This document shows, piece by piece, positions 21,915 through 28,440 of a DNA stretch of 28,880 bases. Position 1 is the first letter of the stretch, and every line of letters begins with the position of its first letter. The notes beneath the pieces were generated by a model. That model was not told the origin of the DNA. It did not search any database and saw nothing but the letters and a program-made list of their open reading frames with translations. The position numbers and the translations under genes are program-made. The stretch is from UBA668 sp046086305 (GTDB taxonomy: Bacteria > Actinomycetota > Acidimicrobiia > Acidimicrobiales > Ilumatobacteraceae), in the NCBI GenBank assembly GCA_046086305.1, contig JBJSXI010000067.1, positions 1-28,880 on the forward strand, written 5' to 3'.

Positions 21915-22363
21915 TCGGCGAGTGCCTCGAGGAGTCGCGTCGGGGTGTCGCCCGGGCTGATCTTGTACCAGGCGTGCTCGATCCGACCCGTCGGCCCGAC
22001 GAGGAACGCTGAGCGCTCGATGCCCATGTACTTCTTGCCGTACATCGACTTCTCTTTCCACACGTCGTACGCCTCGGCGACGGCATGATCGGTATCGGCG
22101 AGCAGTGGATAGCCAAGGCCGAACTTGTCGGCGAACTTCTTCTGCTTGGCGGGAGTGTCGGGGCTGATTCCCACGATCGCCGTATCGCCGATCTGGCCGG
22201 CGATGTCGCGCAGATTGCACGCCTGTGTCGTGCAGCCGGGGGTATCGGCCTTCGGATAGAAGAAGATCATCACTCGTCGACCCTTGAACGACGAGAGCGA
22301 CACCTTCGAACCGTCATCGGCGACGAGGGTGAACTTCGGGGCGGGAGAACCGGCAGTGAGCAT
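21911..22363 (-). CDS. bcp: Thioredoxin-dependent peroxiredoxin, BCP type
   Basis: Reduces hydrogen peroxide and organic peroxides with thiol electrons. The 150-residue thioredoxin-fold protein has peroxidatic Cys44 in TPGCTTQACNLRD and resolving Cys49 five residues later, as in BCP/PrxQ of the 2-Cys type. FFYPKADTPGC and VGISPDTPAKQKKF are typical. There is no signal peptide. The ATG at 22363 has no Shine-Dalgarno sequence, but TACGCT lies 6 nt before it, so the gene may have its own leaderless promoter although trpA lies 75 nt upstream on the same strand. The stop overlaps the fabZ start by 4 nt. Confidence 0.95.
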   Translation of the reverse strand: MLTAGSPAPKFTLVADDGSKVSLSSFKGRRVMIFFYPKADTPGCTTQACNLRDIAGQIGDTAIVGISPDTPAKQKKFADKFGLGYPLLADTDHAVAEAYDVWKEKSMYGKKYMGIERSAFLVGPTGRIEHAWYKISPGDTPTRLLEALAE

Positions 22364-22369
22364 GCGGCC

Positions 22370-22375
22370 AGCGTA
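22370..22375 (-). promoter_or_regulatory. Candidate -10 element for bcp-fabZ
   Basis: TACGCT on the minus strand, 6 nt before the bcp ATG. It fits TANNNT and would start the mRNA at the start codon. Confidence 0.4.
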
Positions 22376-22381
22376 GGTCGT

Positions 22382-22433
22382 CGAGATGAGTCAGCGAGAT
22401 GAGTCAGCGAGATGCGCGAGATACGCGAGACAG
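22382..22433. repeat. Tandem CGAGA-type repeats upstream of bcp
   Basis: Plus strand: CGAGATGAGTCAG twice in tandem (22382-22407), then CGAGATGCG, CGAGATACG and CGAGACAG. The units follow at 13, 13, 9 and 9 bp. They fill most of the 75-bp gap between trpA and bcp, directly upstream of the candidate bcp promoter. Confidence 0.6.
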
Positions 22434-22438
22434 TGACA

Positions 22439-23236
22439 TCATGATGCGTCGAGGGCATGGCGGACCTCGGCGACGAAGTCGCCGGCCGCATCGGGGCCAC
22501 CCTCGAGGATGCGCCGTACGACGGCCGCACCCATCACCACCCCATCAGCCACTCGACACACTTCGACCGCCTGGTCGGCGTTCGACACCCCCACACCCAC
22601 CAGCACCGGCACATCGGTGATGGCCTTCAGCCGGCGGGCCAGGGCCACTGCGGTATCGGCGAGTCGGTCGCGCTCGCCGGTGACACCGAGCAGACCCACC
22701 GAGTAGACGAACCCGCGGGCCCGCGCCGCAATGCGCGGCAGCCGTTCATCGGGTGCGGTCGGCGCGGCGAGCATCACCGTCTCGATCCCGGCCGCATCGG
22801 CCGCCGTGCACCACGGACCCGATTCCTCGAGCGGCAGGTCGGGCACGATCGCCGCGCAGATCCCGGCGTCGGCGAGCTGCGCCGCGAACCGCTCGTGCCC
22901 GGCGTGGTGCACGGTGTTGTAGTAGGTCATCACGGCGAGCGGCACCTCGACATCGAGTCCACGCACATCGTGGAGGATCGACACCGGTGTCGCGCCCTCG
23001 TCGAGGGCCATCTGCGACGCCTGCTGGATGACCGGCCCATCCATCACCGGATCACTGAACGGCAGCCCGATCTCGACCGCATCCGCGCCCGCCGCCACGA
23101 CGGCGCGTACGGCGTCCTGCCAGCCGTGCAGACCACCCGTCACGTACGGCACGAGCAGTCGACGGCCCTCGGCGCGCCGGGCGCGGAACCACTGCTCCAT
23201 CACGCCGACGTGATCGGCTTCACCACGAGAGGTCAC
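22439..23236 (-). CDS. trpA: Tryptophan synthase alpha chain
   Basis: Cleaves indole-3-glycerol phosphate to indole and glyceraldehyde 3-phosphate, passing indole to TrpB. The 265-residue TIM barrel has the catalytic pair Glu55 and Asp66 in VEIGLPFSDPVMDGP, 11 residues apart as in the family, and the phosphate-binding LVGVGVSNADQAVE segment. The GTG start at 23236 overlaps the trpB stop as GTGA. A downstream ATG (VGVMEQWF) is possible but would shorten the family's N-terminal helix. Last of the four trp genes here; 75 nt separates it from bcp. Confidence 0.96.
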   Translation of the reverse strand: MTSRGEADHVGVMEQWFRARRAEGRRLLVPYVTGGLHGWQDAVRAVVAAGADAVEIGLPFSDPVMDGPVIQQASQMALDEGATPVSILHDVRGLDVEVPLAVMTYYNTVHHAGHERFAAQLADAGICAAIVPDLPLEESGPWCTAADAAGIETVMLAAPTAPDERLPRIAARARGFVYSVGLLGVTGERDRLADTAVALARRLKAITDVPVLVGVGVSNADQAVEVCRVADGVVMGAAVVRRILEGGPDAAGDFVAEVRHALDAS

Positions 23237-24393
23237 AGCTTCAGCACGTCCATCATCTGGCCGACGTCCTTGTCGCCGCGGCCCGAGAGGTTCAAGAGCA
23301 CCGTCTGACCACGAAGGTCCGGCGCCGCGCGCACCACCCAGGCGAGCGCGTGGGCCGGTTCGAGCGCCGGGATGATGCCCTCGCTACGCGACAGCAACTG
23401 GAACGCGTCGATCACCTCGGCGTCGGTGACATTCGGGTACTCGGCGCGGCCGATCGACGCGAGGTACGAATGCTCGGGACCCACACCGGGATAGTCGAGC
23501 CCGGCCGAGATGCAGTGCGCCTCCTGCACCTGCCCGTACTCGTCCTGCATCAAGTAGCTGCGCATCCCGTGGACGACACCCGGCTGGGCCCGACCGACCG
23601 CTGCGCCACCCGCCGGTTCGACACCGACGAGTCGAGTGCGGTCGTCGACGAAGCCACTGAACAGACCGATCGCATTCGAGCCACCACCGACGCACGCCAC
23701 TGCGACGTCGGGGACGTCGCCGAGCATCTCGATGCACTGGGCGCGGGCCTCTTCGCCCATCACCCGGTGGAACTGCCGCACCATGTACGGATACGGGTGT
23801 GGGCCCATGACCGATCCGAGGCAGTAGTGGCTCGTCTCGACCGTGGCCACCCAGTCGCGCATCGCCTCGTTCACCGCATCCTTCAACGTGCGGCTGCCGC
23901 TGTGCACCGCCTCGACCTCGGCACCGAGCAGACGCATCCGGAACACGTTCAGTGCCTGGCGCTCGACATCGACCGCACCCATGTACACCTTGCACTCCAT
24001 GCCGAACAGTGCGGCTGCGGTGGCTGAGGCCACCCCGTGCTGACCGGCACCCGTCTCGGCGACGAGCCGACGCTTCCCCATGTGGCGCGCGAGCAGCGCC
24101 TGACCGAGCACATTGTTGATCTTGTGCGACCCCGTGTGGTTGAGGTCTTCACGCTTCAGCACGAGGCGGAGTCCCAGTCGCTCGCCGAGGTTGTGACACT
24201 CGGTGAGGATCGAGGGGCGACCCGCATAGGTGCGCAACACATGATCGAGTTCGGCACGGAAGATGGGGTCGGCCCATGCCTCGGCGAAGGCGACCTCCAG
24301 TTCCTGGCACGCGGGCACGAGCGTCTCGGGCACGAACCGGCCACCGAACTCACCGAATCGACCCGCGGCCGATGGTTCCGACATCAACGACAT
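23233..24393 (-). CDS. trpB: Tryptophan synthase beta chain
   Basis: PLP enzyme joining indole and serine to give tryptophan. The 386-residue protein begins with FGEFGGRFVPETLVPA, has the PLP Lys91 in LNHTGSHKINN, the AETGAGQHGVA loop, the phosphate-binding CVGGGSNAIG and the C-terminal LLNLSGRGDKD, all as expected for canonical TrpB1. The ATG at 24393 is set by GAGGAG about 6 nt upstream. It follows trpF by 28 nt and overlaps trpA by 4 nt. Nothing in it is unusual. Confidence 0.97.
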   Translation of the reverse strand: MSLMSEPSAAGRFGEFGGRFVPETLVPACQELEVAFAEAWADPIFRAELDHVLRTYAGRPSILTECHNLGERLGLRLVLKREDLNHTGSHKINNVLGQALLARHMGKRRLVAETGAGQHGVASATAAALFGMECKVYMGAVDVERQALNVFRMRLLGAEVEAVHSGSRTLKDAVNEAMRDWVATVETSHYCLGSVMGPHPYPYMVRQFHRVMGEEARAQCIEMLGDVPDVAVACVGGGSNAIGLFSGFVDDRTRLVGVEPAGGAAVGRAQPGVVHGMRSYLMQDEYGQVQEAHCISAGLDYPGVGPEHSYLASIGRAEYPNVTDAEVIDAFQLLSRSEGIIPALEPAHALAWVVRAAPDLRGQTVLLNLSGRGDKDVGQMMDVLKL

Positions 24394-24421
24394 GACGATC
24401 TCCTCACATGGTCAACGAGCA

Positions 24422-25075
24422 TCATTCATCGCTCCAGTCATACGGCACGTCGTCGAGGCCGACATGCTCCTCGGGTGCGGCGGCGCGTGCGCGCTCGATG
24501 AACGCCTTCACCTTCAGCGGATCCTTGCGGCCGGGTGAGCGCTCGACCCCTGACGACACGTCGACACCCCAGGGCTGCACTGCGCGGATCGCATCGGCGA
24601 CATTGTCGGGATCGAGTCCCCCGGCGAGGATCATGCGCGGTCCGGGGGCGACGTCGGCAGCCAAACTCCAGTCGAACACCTTGCCCGACCCGGGCGACGG
24701 TGCGTCGACGAGGATCAGGTCGGTGCCGAACTGGTGGGCGCGACGGGCATCGTCCGACCCCGCCGGCACGGCCTTGATCACCACCCGCACCCGCTCGGCC
24801 ACCGCAGCGACGACGTCGGGGGTCTCGTGTCCGTGCAGCTGCGCACCTTTCAGCCCGGCACGGTCGATCACCTCGATCACACGCGACGGGTGCTCGTCGC
24901 GGAACACCCCGATCGTGAGGATCTCGGGCGGGAGCCGCCGGGTGATGTCGTACACCTGCTGGGCCGCAACCTGTCGGGGTGACGGCGCGAAGACGAACCC
25001 GACCGCATCGGCACCCATTGCCACAGCGAGCAGGGCGTCGTCCTCGGTGGTGATCCCACAGATCTTCACGAACAT
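24422..25075 (-). CDS. trpF: Phosphoribosylanthranilate isomerase
   Basis: Amadori isomerisation of phosphoribosylanthranilate in tryptophan synthesis. The 217-residue barrel starts MFVKICGIT with the catalytic Cys6, has GFVFAPSPRQ, LKGAQLHGHE, the catalytic Asp in LILVDAPSPGSG, LAGGLDPDNV and the phosphate-binding GVDVSSGVE. Many actinobacteria lack trpF and use the bifunctional PriA instead, so a separate trpF is worth noting. The ATG at 25075 has no ribosome site; TACGGT lies 10 nt upstream. Longer upstream frames run into trpC and do not fit the family. Confidence 0.95.
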   Translation of the reverse strand: MFVKICGITTEDDALLAVAMGADAVGFVFAPSPRQVAAQQVYDITRRLPPEILTIGVFRDEHPSRVIEVIDRAGLKGAQLHGHETPDVVAAVAERVRVVIKAVPAGSDDARRAHQFGTDLILVDAPSPGSGKVFDWSLAADVAPGPRMILAGGLDPDNVADAIRAVQPWGVDVSSGVERSPGRKDPLKVKAFIERARAAAPEEHVGLDDVPYDWSDE

Positions 25076-25085
25076 GGTCGATCGC

Positions 25086-25091
25086 ACCGTA
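25086..25091 (-). promoter_or_regulatory. Candidate internal -10 element before trpF
   Basis: TACGGT on the minus strand, 10 nt before the trpF ATG in the 58-nt gap after trpC. It fits TANNNT but is the weakest-spaced of the group. Confidence 0.25.
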
Positions 25092-25108
25092 CCGCCGGGG
25101 ATCACCAG

Positions 25109-25128
25109 CCGGCCGCATCGGCGGCCGG
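25109..25128 (-). terminator. Perfect hairpin between trpC and trpF
   Basis: CCGGCCGC-ATCG-GCGGCCGG, an 8-bp perfect GC stem with a 4-nt loop, 5 nt after the trpC stop. There is no T-run, so it may be a weak terminator, an mRNA-processing or stability element, or an attenuating structure inside the operon. Confidence 0.4.
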
Positions 25129-25133
25129 GATTC

Positions 25134-25961
25134 TCAGGCGGCGCAGAGCGCTGCCACGGCCGCCGCCGGATCACCCGAGGTGACGAGCGTCTCGCCGACG
25201 AGCACGGCCTGGTAGCCGGCACGGAACAACCGCCCGGCGTCCTCGGGGCCACGGACACCACTCTCGGCGACACGCACCACATGCGGGGGCATCACCGTCG
25301 CCATGCGCAGGGCCCGGTGGTGGTCGACCTCGAAGGTGACCAGATCACGCTGGTTCACCCCGATGAGGTCGGCACCGGCGGCGAGGGCCGCACCGAGCTC
25401 GTCCTCGTCGTGGATCTCGACGAGCACGTCGAGGCCGATCGAGCGCGCATGTCCGTGCAGATCGGCGAGCTCGCCGGCCGTCAGTGCCGCAGCGATCAGC
25501 AGCACACAGTCGGCGCCCATCAAGCGAGCGTCGAGCACATCGCGCACGCCCACCGTGAAGTCCTTACGCAGGATCGGCAGTGTGGTCGCTGCGTGGGCCG
25601 CAGCGAGATCGGCCGGCGAGCCGCCGAAGAACTCTGCGTCGGTGAGCACCGACAGGCACGAGGCACCACCGCGTGTGTACTCACGTGCAAGGACGGCGGG
25701 ATCGAGATCGGCGTGCAGGTCGCCCTTCGATGGCGAGCGTCGCTTGATCTCGCTGATCACGGCGAGGTGCCCGACATCGACGAGCGCGCCCCGGAACCCG
25801 CGTGCAGGCGCCATGTCGCGCGCCTTGGCCGTCAGGTCGGCGACGGGTCGATCGTCGACCGCGGCGAGGTCGCGGTGCCGGGCGAGGATCCGGTCGAGGT
25901 ACGTGGCCAGATCAGAGGCCCTTGCCGTCGACGAGATCGAGGATCTGCAGGGTCGGCGCAC
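25134..25961 (-). CDS. trpC: Indole-3-glycerol phosphate synthase
   Basis: Closes the indole ring to make indole-3-glycerol phosphate. The TIM barrel has the active-site VISEIKRRSPSKGDL, ILRKDFTV, VEIHDEDEL, VNQRDL, and RVAESGV followed by VLVGETLV, all canonical. The start is uncertain. GTG 25961 gives 275 residues and overlaps the upstream gene by 50 nt, adding about 16 residues that look like noise; homologues begin near ATYLDRILARHRDL, which would need a CTG at 25910. Either way the stop of the upstream gene lies inside or against the start, so translation is coupled. The first trp gene of the cluster; trpE and trpD are not nearby. Confidence 0.93.
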   Translation of the reverse strand: MRRPCRSSISSTARASDLATYLDRILARHRDLAAVDDRPVADLTAKARDMAPARGFRGALVDVGHLAVISEIKRRSPSKGDLHADLDPAVLAREYTRGGASCLSVLTDAEFFGGSPADLAAAHAATTLPILRKDFTVGVRDVLDARLMGADCVLLIAAALTAGELADLHGHARSIGLDVLVEIHDEDELGAALAAGADLIGVNQRDLVTFEVDHHRALRMATVMPPHVVRVAESGVRGPEDAGRLFRAGYQAVLVGETLVTSGDPAAAVAALCAA

Positions 25962-26277
25962 CGGCGATCAGCGAGATGAGTTCGGGCCCCATGGCCTTGA
26001 ACCAGTCGGCCGACATGTGCGCACCGAGGGCGTCGCGACTGTCGTACACCTCGTACATCACGACCACATCGTCGTTCTTCGGGTCGGTGTGCAGCAGGTA
26101 CACCTGCGTACCGGGCTCGGCGTGGGTGTGCTCGATCGCCCCGCGCAGCACCGCCATCGCGGCATCCCGCTGTCCCGGCTGCAGCGGAAGTGTCGCCACG
26201 ACCGCCACCTTCCCGCCGAGACGGTCCCCTGCTCCAGCTCCTGCTCCACCTGCTGTTCCACCTGCTGCTGCGCTCAC
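25912..26277 (-). CDS. Antibiotic-biosynthesis-monooxygenase (ABM/YgiN-fold) protein
   Basis: A small ferredoxin-like-fold protein of the ABM (quinol monooxygenase YgiN-like) family. The core reads KVAVVATLPLQPGQRDAAM, then VYLLHTDPKNDDVVVMYEVY, ALGAHMSADWFK and a closing strand; His and Trp/Phe in that helix are typical. Members are cofactor-free oxygenases or small regulators, so the activity is not certain. A short Ala/Gly-rich N-terminal tail precedes the core. I chose the GTG at 26277 (121 residues) because GGGGAG lies 6 nt upstream; ATG 26298 would add seven residues and has no ribosome site. It leads the trpCFBA genes and overlaps trpC, which suggests co-expression with tryptophan synthesis. 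Confidence 0.8.
   Translation of the reverse strand: MSAAAGGTAGGAGAGAGDRLGGKVAVVATLPLQPGQRDAAMAVLRGAIEHTHAEPGTQVYLLHTDPKNDDVVVMYEVYDSRDALGAHMSADWFKAMGPELISLIAGAPTLQILDLVDGKGL
26225..26272 (-). repeat. Low-complexity Ala/Gly-coding tract in the ABM gene
   Basis: Plus strand runs of gctcc, acctgct and tgctgct code for a Gly/Ala-rich tail before the ABM core. It is likely prone to slippage and of no catalytic importance. Confidence 0.4.
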
Positions 26278-26310
26278 CGTGGGCTCCCCTTCTGACATCG
26301 ATCGGGCACT

Positions 26311-26341
26311 GGTGCGCCGACGGCGCTGTGCACGGCGCACC
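26311..26341. promoter_or_regulatory. Phased 9-bp inverted repeat upstream of the trp cluster
   Basis: GGTGCGCCG and CGGCGCACC are perfect 9-bp inverted arms with a 13-bp spacer, so their centres are 22 bp (about two turns) apart. The right arm overlaps the candidate -10 element at 26339-26344. It lies between the glyS stop (26367) and the ABM start. Confidence 0.45.
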
Positions 26342-26344
26342 GTA
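26339..26344 (-). promoter_or_regulatory. Candidate -10 element for the ABM-trpCFBA cluster
   Basis: TACGGT on the minus strand, giving a leader of about 55 nt to the GTG at 26277. It fits TANNNT; no good -35 element is visible. Confidence 0.3.
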
Positions 26345-26366
26345 CCAGCCGGTGTCGAGGCGTGAC

Positions 26367-27677
26367 CTAGAAGCCCAGACGCTCGCCGACCACGGTGAGA
26401 AGTTCGGCGATCGGCACACGCACCTGCTCGGTCGTGTCGCGGTCGCGCACCGTCACTGCCCGATCCTCGAGCGAGTCGAAATCGACCGTCACACACAGCG
26501 GCGTGCCGATCTCGTCCTGACGCCGGTAGCGCCGGCCGATGGCCTGCGTCTCGTCGTAGTCGACCATGTACCGGCTCGCCAGCGTGCGGCGAACCTCGTG
26601 GGCCAGCGGGGTGAGGGTGTCCTTCTTGCTGAGGGGCAGCACAGCCACGGTGAACGGCGCGAGCCGTGGGTGCAGCCGCAGCACGGTACGCGGCTCGTCG
26701 TTGACGACATCCTCGTCGTACGCCGCGAGCAGGAACGCGGCCATCGCCCGGTTCACACCGGCCGCTGGCTCGATCACGTACGGCACATACCGCTCGCCCG
26801 TTGCCTGATCGAAGTAGTCGAGCCGCTGGCCGCTGTGCGTCGCATGCTGGCCGAGGTCGTAGTCGGTGCGCTGGGCGATGCCCTCCAGTTCGCCCCATCC
26901 CCACGGGTAGGCGAACTCGATATCGCTCGTTCCCGCCGAGTAGTGGCTGAGTTCGTCGGCGTCATGGGGTCGCATCCGCAACATGTCGGCCGGGATCCCG
27001 AGGTCGAGGTACCACTGCAGTCGCGCCGCGCACCAGTACTCGTACCACTGTGTGCTCTCGGCAGGGGGCACGAAGAACTCGCACTCCATCTGCTCGAACT
27101 CGCGCGTGCGGAAGATGAAGTTGCCAGGGGTGATCTCGTTACGGAAGCTCTTGCCCACTTGGGCGATACCGAACGGCGGCTTCTTCCGACTCGTCTGCAG
27201 GACATTGAGGAAGTTGACGAACATGCCCTGCGCCGTCTCGGGACGCATGTAGACCTCGGTGCCAGCACCCTCGATCGGGCCGGCGTGGGTGCGGAACATG
27301 AGATTGAAGGCGCGAGCTGCGGTGAACGCACCCTTCGCACCACATCCGGGACACACATCGGGCTCGGTGAGGTGGTCTTCGCGGAATCGCTGCTTGCACT
27401 TGGTGCAGTCGACGAGCGGGTCACTGAAGTTGGCCAGGTGCCCACTCGCCTCGAACACCTGGGGTGGAGCAAGGATGGCCGCATCGATGAGCACCATGTC
27501 GTCGCGCTCTTGAACCATCGTGCGGATCCAGGCGTCGCGGATGTTGCGCAGCATCAGCGAGCCGAGCGGCCCGTAGTCGTAGCTGCTGCGGAACCCGCCG
27601 TAGATCTCGGCCGATGGGTAGACGAAACCGCGCCGCTTGGCGAGATTGACGATCTGGTCGAGGTCGGTGGCGGGCAC
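26367..27677 (-). CDS. glyS: Glycyl-tRNA synthetase, dimeric type
   Basis: Charges tRNA-Gly. The 436-residue class II enzyme is the homodimeric bacterial/eukaryotic form, not the alpha2beta2 form. The N-terminus has FVYPSAEIYGGFRSSYDYGP; a zinc-binding CTKCKQRF and VCPGCGAKG follow; then MRPETAQGMFVNF, motif 2 (FRNEITPGNFIFRTREFEQM) and motif 3 (PAAGVNRAMAAFLLAAY). The C-terminus is the usual anticodon-binding domain (LAPFTVAVLPLSKKD). The GTG at 27677 gives VPATDLDQIVNLAKRRGF; frames further upstream overlap recO. It has a poor ribosome site. It follows recO by 22 nt and is followed by the trp cluster. Confidence 0.96.
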   Translation of the reverse strand: MPATDLDQIVNLAKRRGFVYPSAEIYGGFRSSYDYGPLGSLMLRNIRDAWIRTMVQERDDMVLIDAAILAPPQVFEASGHLANFSDPLVDCTKCKQRFREDHLTEPDVCPGCGAKGAFTAARAFNLMFRTHAGPIEGAGTEVYMRPETAQGMFVNFLNVLQTSRKKPPFGIAQVGKSFRNEITPGNFIFRTREFEQMECEFFVPPAESTQWYEYWCAARLQWYLDLGIPADMLRMRPHDADELSHYSAGTSDIEFAYPWGWGELEGIAQRTDYDLGQHATHSGQRLDYFDQATGERYVPYVIEPAAGVNRAMAAFLLAAYDEDVVNDEPRTVLRLHPRLAPFTVAVLPLSKKDTLTPLAHEVRRTLASRYMVDYDETQAIGRRYRRQDEIGTPLCVTVDFDSLEDRAVTVRDRDTTEQVRVPIAELLTVVGERLGF

Positions 27678-27699
27678 GGCAGCGAAGGCTAGGCCACGG

Positions 27700-28422
27700 T
27701 CACAGGCGTTCGAACATCGCCACAGTGCGCAGTCGCCGCTCGATGTGGTGCTCGAGCGCGCGCGTGGCATGTCCGGCGACCTCATGGGTCACCCGAGACG
27801 CCTCGAGCCCGAGGGCGTCGTTCAGGCGACCGCCGAGGATCGAGCGGATCACCTCGAGGGCCTCGTCACTCAATGCTGCGCCGCTGCGACACTGGCGGCA
27901 CAGCACGCCGCCCTGTTCGACATCGAGCGCGACGAACGGACCGCCCTCACCGCAGCGGACACACACGTCGAGTTCTGGTCGCACACCCTCGGCCGCCAGC
28001 ACCTTCCAGTAGAACGCCGGCACGACGAGCGGGCCGCTGCGCTCGCCGATCGTGCGGAGCGCGCCGACGACCATCTGATAGAGGTGCGGCACCGGCTCAC
28101 GGTCGAGCGTCATCTGGTCGGCAGCCTCGAGGACGGCCATTCCTGCGGTGACGTGATCCAGATCGGTCAGCAGCGGTGCGGTCGTGGCCACCACATCGGC
28201 CTGACTCACGATGTCGAGTTCGCGACCCTGAGCGAGCAGCAACCGCACATGGCTCATCGGTTCGAGCCGGGCACCGAACCGTGACATCGTCTTGCGGACA
28301 CCCTTGGCGACGGCGCGCACCTTGCCGTGCTCCTCGGTCAGCAGCACCACGATGCGGTCGGCCTCGCCGAGCTTGTAGGTGCGCAGGACGACCGCCGTGT
28401 CGCGATAGAGGTGGCTCGCCAT
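27700..28422 (-). CDS. recO: DNA repair protein RecO
   Basis: Works with RecR to load RecA on single-stranded DNA in gap repair. The 240 residues start YRDTAVVLRTYKLGEADRIV, an OB-fold DNA-binding domain, followed by a helical domain and a zinc-binding site with Cys154, Cys157, Cys175 and Cys178 (CVRCG and CRQC). All ligands are present. The ATG at 28422 is the natural start and lies 18 nt after the isoprenyl-transferase-like gene. recO next to glyS and an isoprenyl-transferase gene is a common actinobacterial arrangement. Confidence 0.96.
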   Translation of the reverse strand: MASHLYRDTAVVLRTYKLGEADRIVVLLTEEHGKVRAVAKGVRKTMSRFGARLEPMSHVRLLLAQGRELDIVSQADVVATTAPLLTDLDHVTAGMAVLEAADQMTLDREPVPHLYQMVVGALRTIGERSGPLVVPAFYWKVLAAEGVRPELDVCVRCGEGGPFVALDVEQGGVLCRQCRSGAALSDEALEVIRSILGGRLNDALGLEASRVTHEVAGHATRALEHHIERRLRTVAMFERL

Positions 28423-28440
28423 CGGTGTCCCGGCGCGCCG

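Noticed and set aside
24408..25979. Plus-strand 523-codon open frame opposite trpF and trpC
   Set aside because: Spans two complete enzymes on the other strand and their intergenic gap; no family match.
26311..26341. Rho-independent terminator for glyS
   Set aside because: The stem is long enough but has a 13-nt loop and no T-run; operator reading fits the symmetry and promoter overlap better. Terminator action is not excluded.
26190..27692. Plus-strand 500-codon open frame opposite glyS
   Set aside because: Antisense shadow; the minus strand encodes complete class II synthetase motifs.
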